Origin: Pseudomonadota bacterium
GTDB lineage: Bacteria > Pseudomonadota > Gammaproteobacteria > Burkholderiales > Burkholderiaceae_C
Reading direction: 5' to 3'
Length of the DNA stretch: 8,333 bases
Assembly: GCA_023438115.1 (NCBI GenBank)
Contig: JAEZEB010000051.1
Location: forward strand, 1-8,333
Every line of letters begins with the position of its first letter. Position 1 is the first letter of the stretch. Positions 8,263 through 8,333 of the stretch are shown piece after piece. The notes below the pieces were generated by a model, which worked only from the letters and a program-made list of their open reading frames with translations, was not told the origin of the DNA and made no database searches. Position numbers and translations under genes: made by a program.

Positions 8263-8280
8263 AGGCGTCCTGCGCGGGCC

Positions 8281-8304
8281 GGTGGGCAAGCGAGCTTGCC
8301 CACC
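8281..8304. terminator. 11-bp perfect inverted repeat, probable terminator or dispersed palindromic element
   Basis: GGTGGGCAAGC (8281-8291) pairs exactly with GCTTGCCCACC (8294-8304), separated by GA. In RNA this would give about ten pairs with a CGAG loop. It lies 34 bases after the glgX stop, a normal terminator position, and is followed by CTACG rather than a T-run. Very similar GTGGGCAAGC/GCTTGCCCAC palindromes ending CCCTAC are, as I recall, dispersed many times in beta- and gammaproteobacterial genomes, so it may be a REP-like element serving as terminator. Confidence 0.5.
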
Positions 8305-8315
8305 CTACGTGTACC

Positions 8316-8333
8316 AGTCGCGTCGCCGCGCAA
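8316..8333 (+). repeat. 18-base direct repeat, second copy at window edge
   Basis: AGTCGCGTCGCCGCGCAA differs from the copy at 8245-8262 only at its fourth base. Because the window stops at its last base the match may continue further, which would make the 71-base period a longer tandem unit. This cannot be judged here. Confidence 0.5.

Larger units (their letters stand above)
8247..8333 (+). other. intergenic tail after glgX
   Basis: These 87 bases after the glgX stop contain no coding start that I can support. They hold a strong inverted repeat (8281-8304) and one almost complete copy of a short direct repeat at each end (8245-8262 and 8316-8333), listed separately. The window ends in or at the second copy. 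Confidence 0.6.

Overview
The window is very GC-rich DNA (strong G/C third positions, dense short intergenic gaps) of the kind found in Burkholderiales, most likely a Comamonadaceae-type betaproteobacterium. This assignment rests on the overall look of the proteins, on a small protein of the DUF6139 type that I associate with that order, and on base composition. It is an inference, not a database result. The content is mostly ordinary core/accessory chromosome. I see no transposase, phage gene, CRISPR array, tRNA or rRNA.

Region 1 (1-4570, plus strand): two genes of a tripartite multidrug efflux system. An HAE1-type RND inner-membrane proton/drug antiporter (27-3200) overlaps by an ATGA junction the gene for its TolC/OprM-type outer-membrane lipoprotein channel (3197-4570). 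The periplasmic adaptor expected in such operons is not in the window. A possible stop codon at 6-8 would fit the end of an upstream adaptor gene.

Region 2 (4571-4796): convergent intergenic gap holding two consecutive G+C-rich hairpins next to the 3' end of the minus-strand gene, plus a doubtful 27-codon minus-strand ORF. Region 3 (4797-5054, minus strand): a small DUF6139-like protein of unknown function with a clear ribosome binding site.

Region 4 (5055-5228): divergent promoter region. The plus-strand gene after it (5229-5636) encodes a stand-alone response-regulator receiver domain. It seems to be read from a leaderless transcript, because a -10-like TACACT lies six bases before the ATG and no Shine-Dalgarno is visible. 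The receiver has the acidic pair, the phospho-acceptor Asp and the Ser switch residue, but Ala replaces the otherwise conserved Lys.

Region 5 (5637-8246, plus strand): an 85-base gap ending in a perfect 9-bp hairpin one base before a DUF192 gene (5722-6099). That gene is joined by a TGATG stop-start overlap to glgX (6099-8246), a glycogen-debranching GH13 enzyme with all four catalytic regions intact. Region 6 (8247-8333): an intergenic tail with a perfect 11-bp inverted repeat (probable terminator or dispersed repeat) flanked by two near-identical 18-base direct repeats, the second touching the window edge.

Functionally the efflux genes form one unit. The receiver, DUF192 and glgX genes are co-oriented, but only DUF192-glgX shows physical evidence of translational coupling. 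I did not find a convincing new multi-gene system. The points most worth following are the Lys-less leaderless receiver, the hairpin at the DUF192 start, and the terminal repeats.
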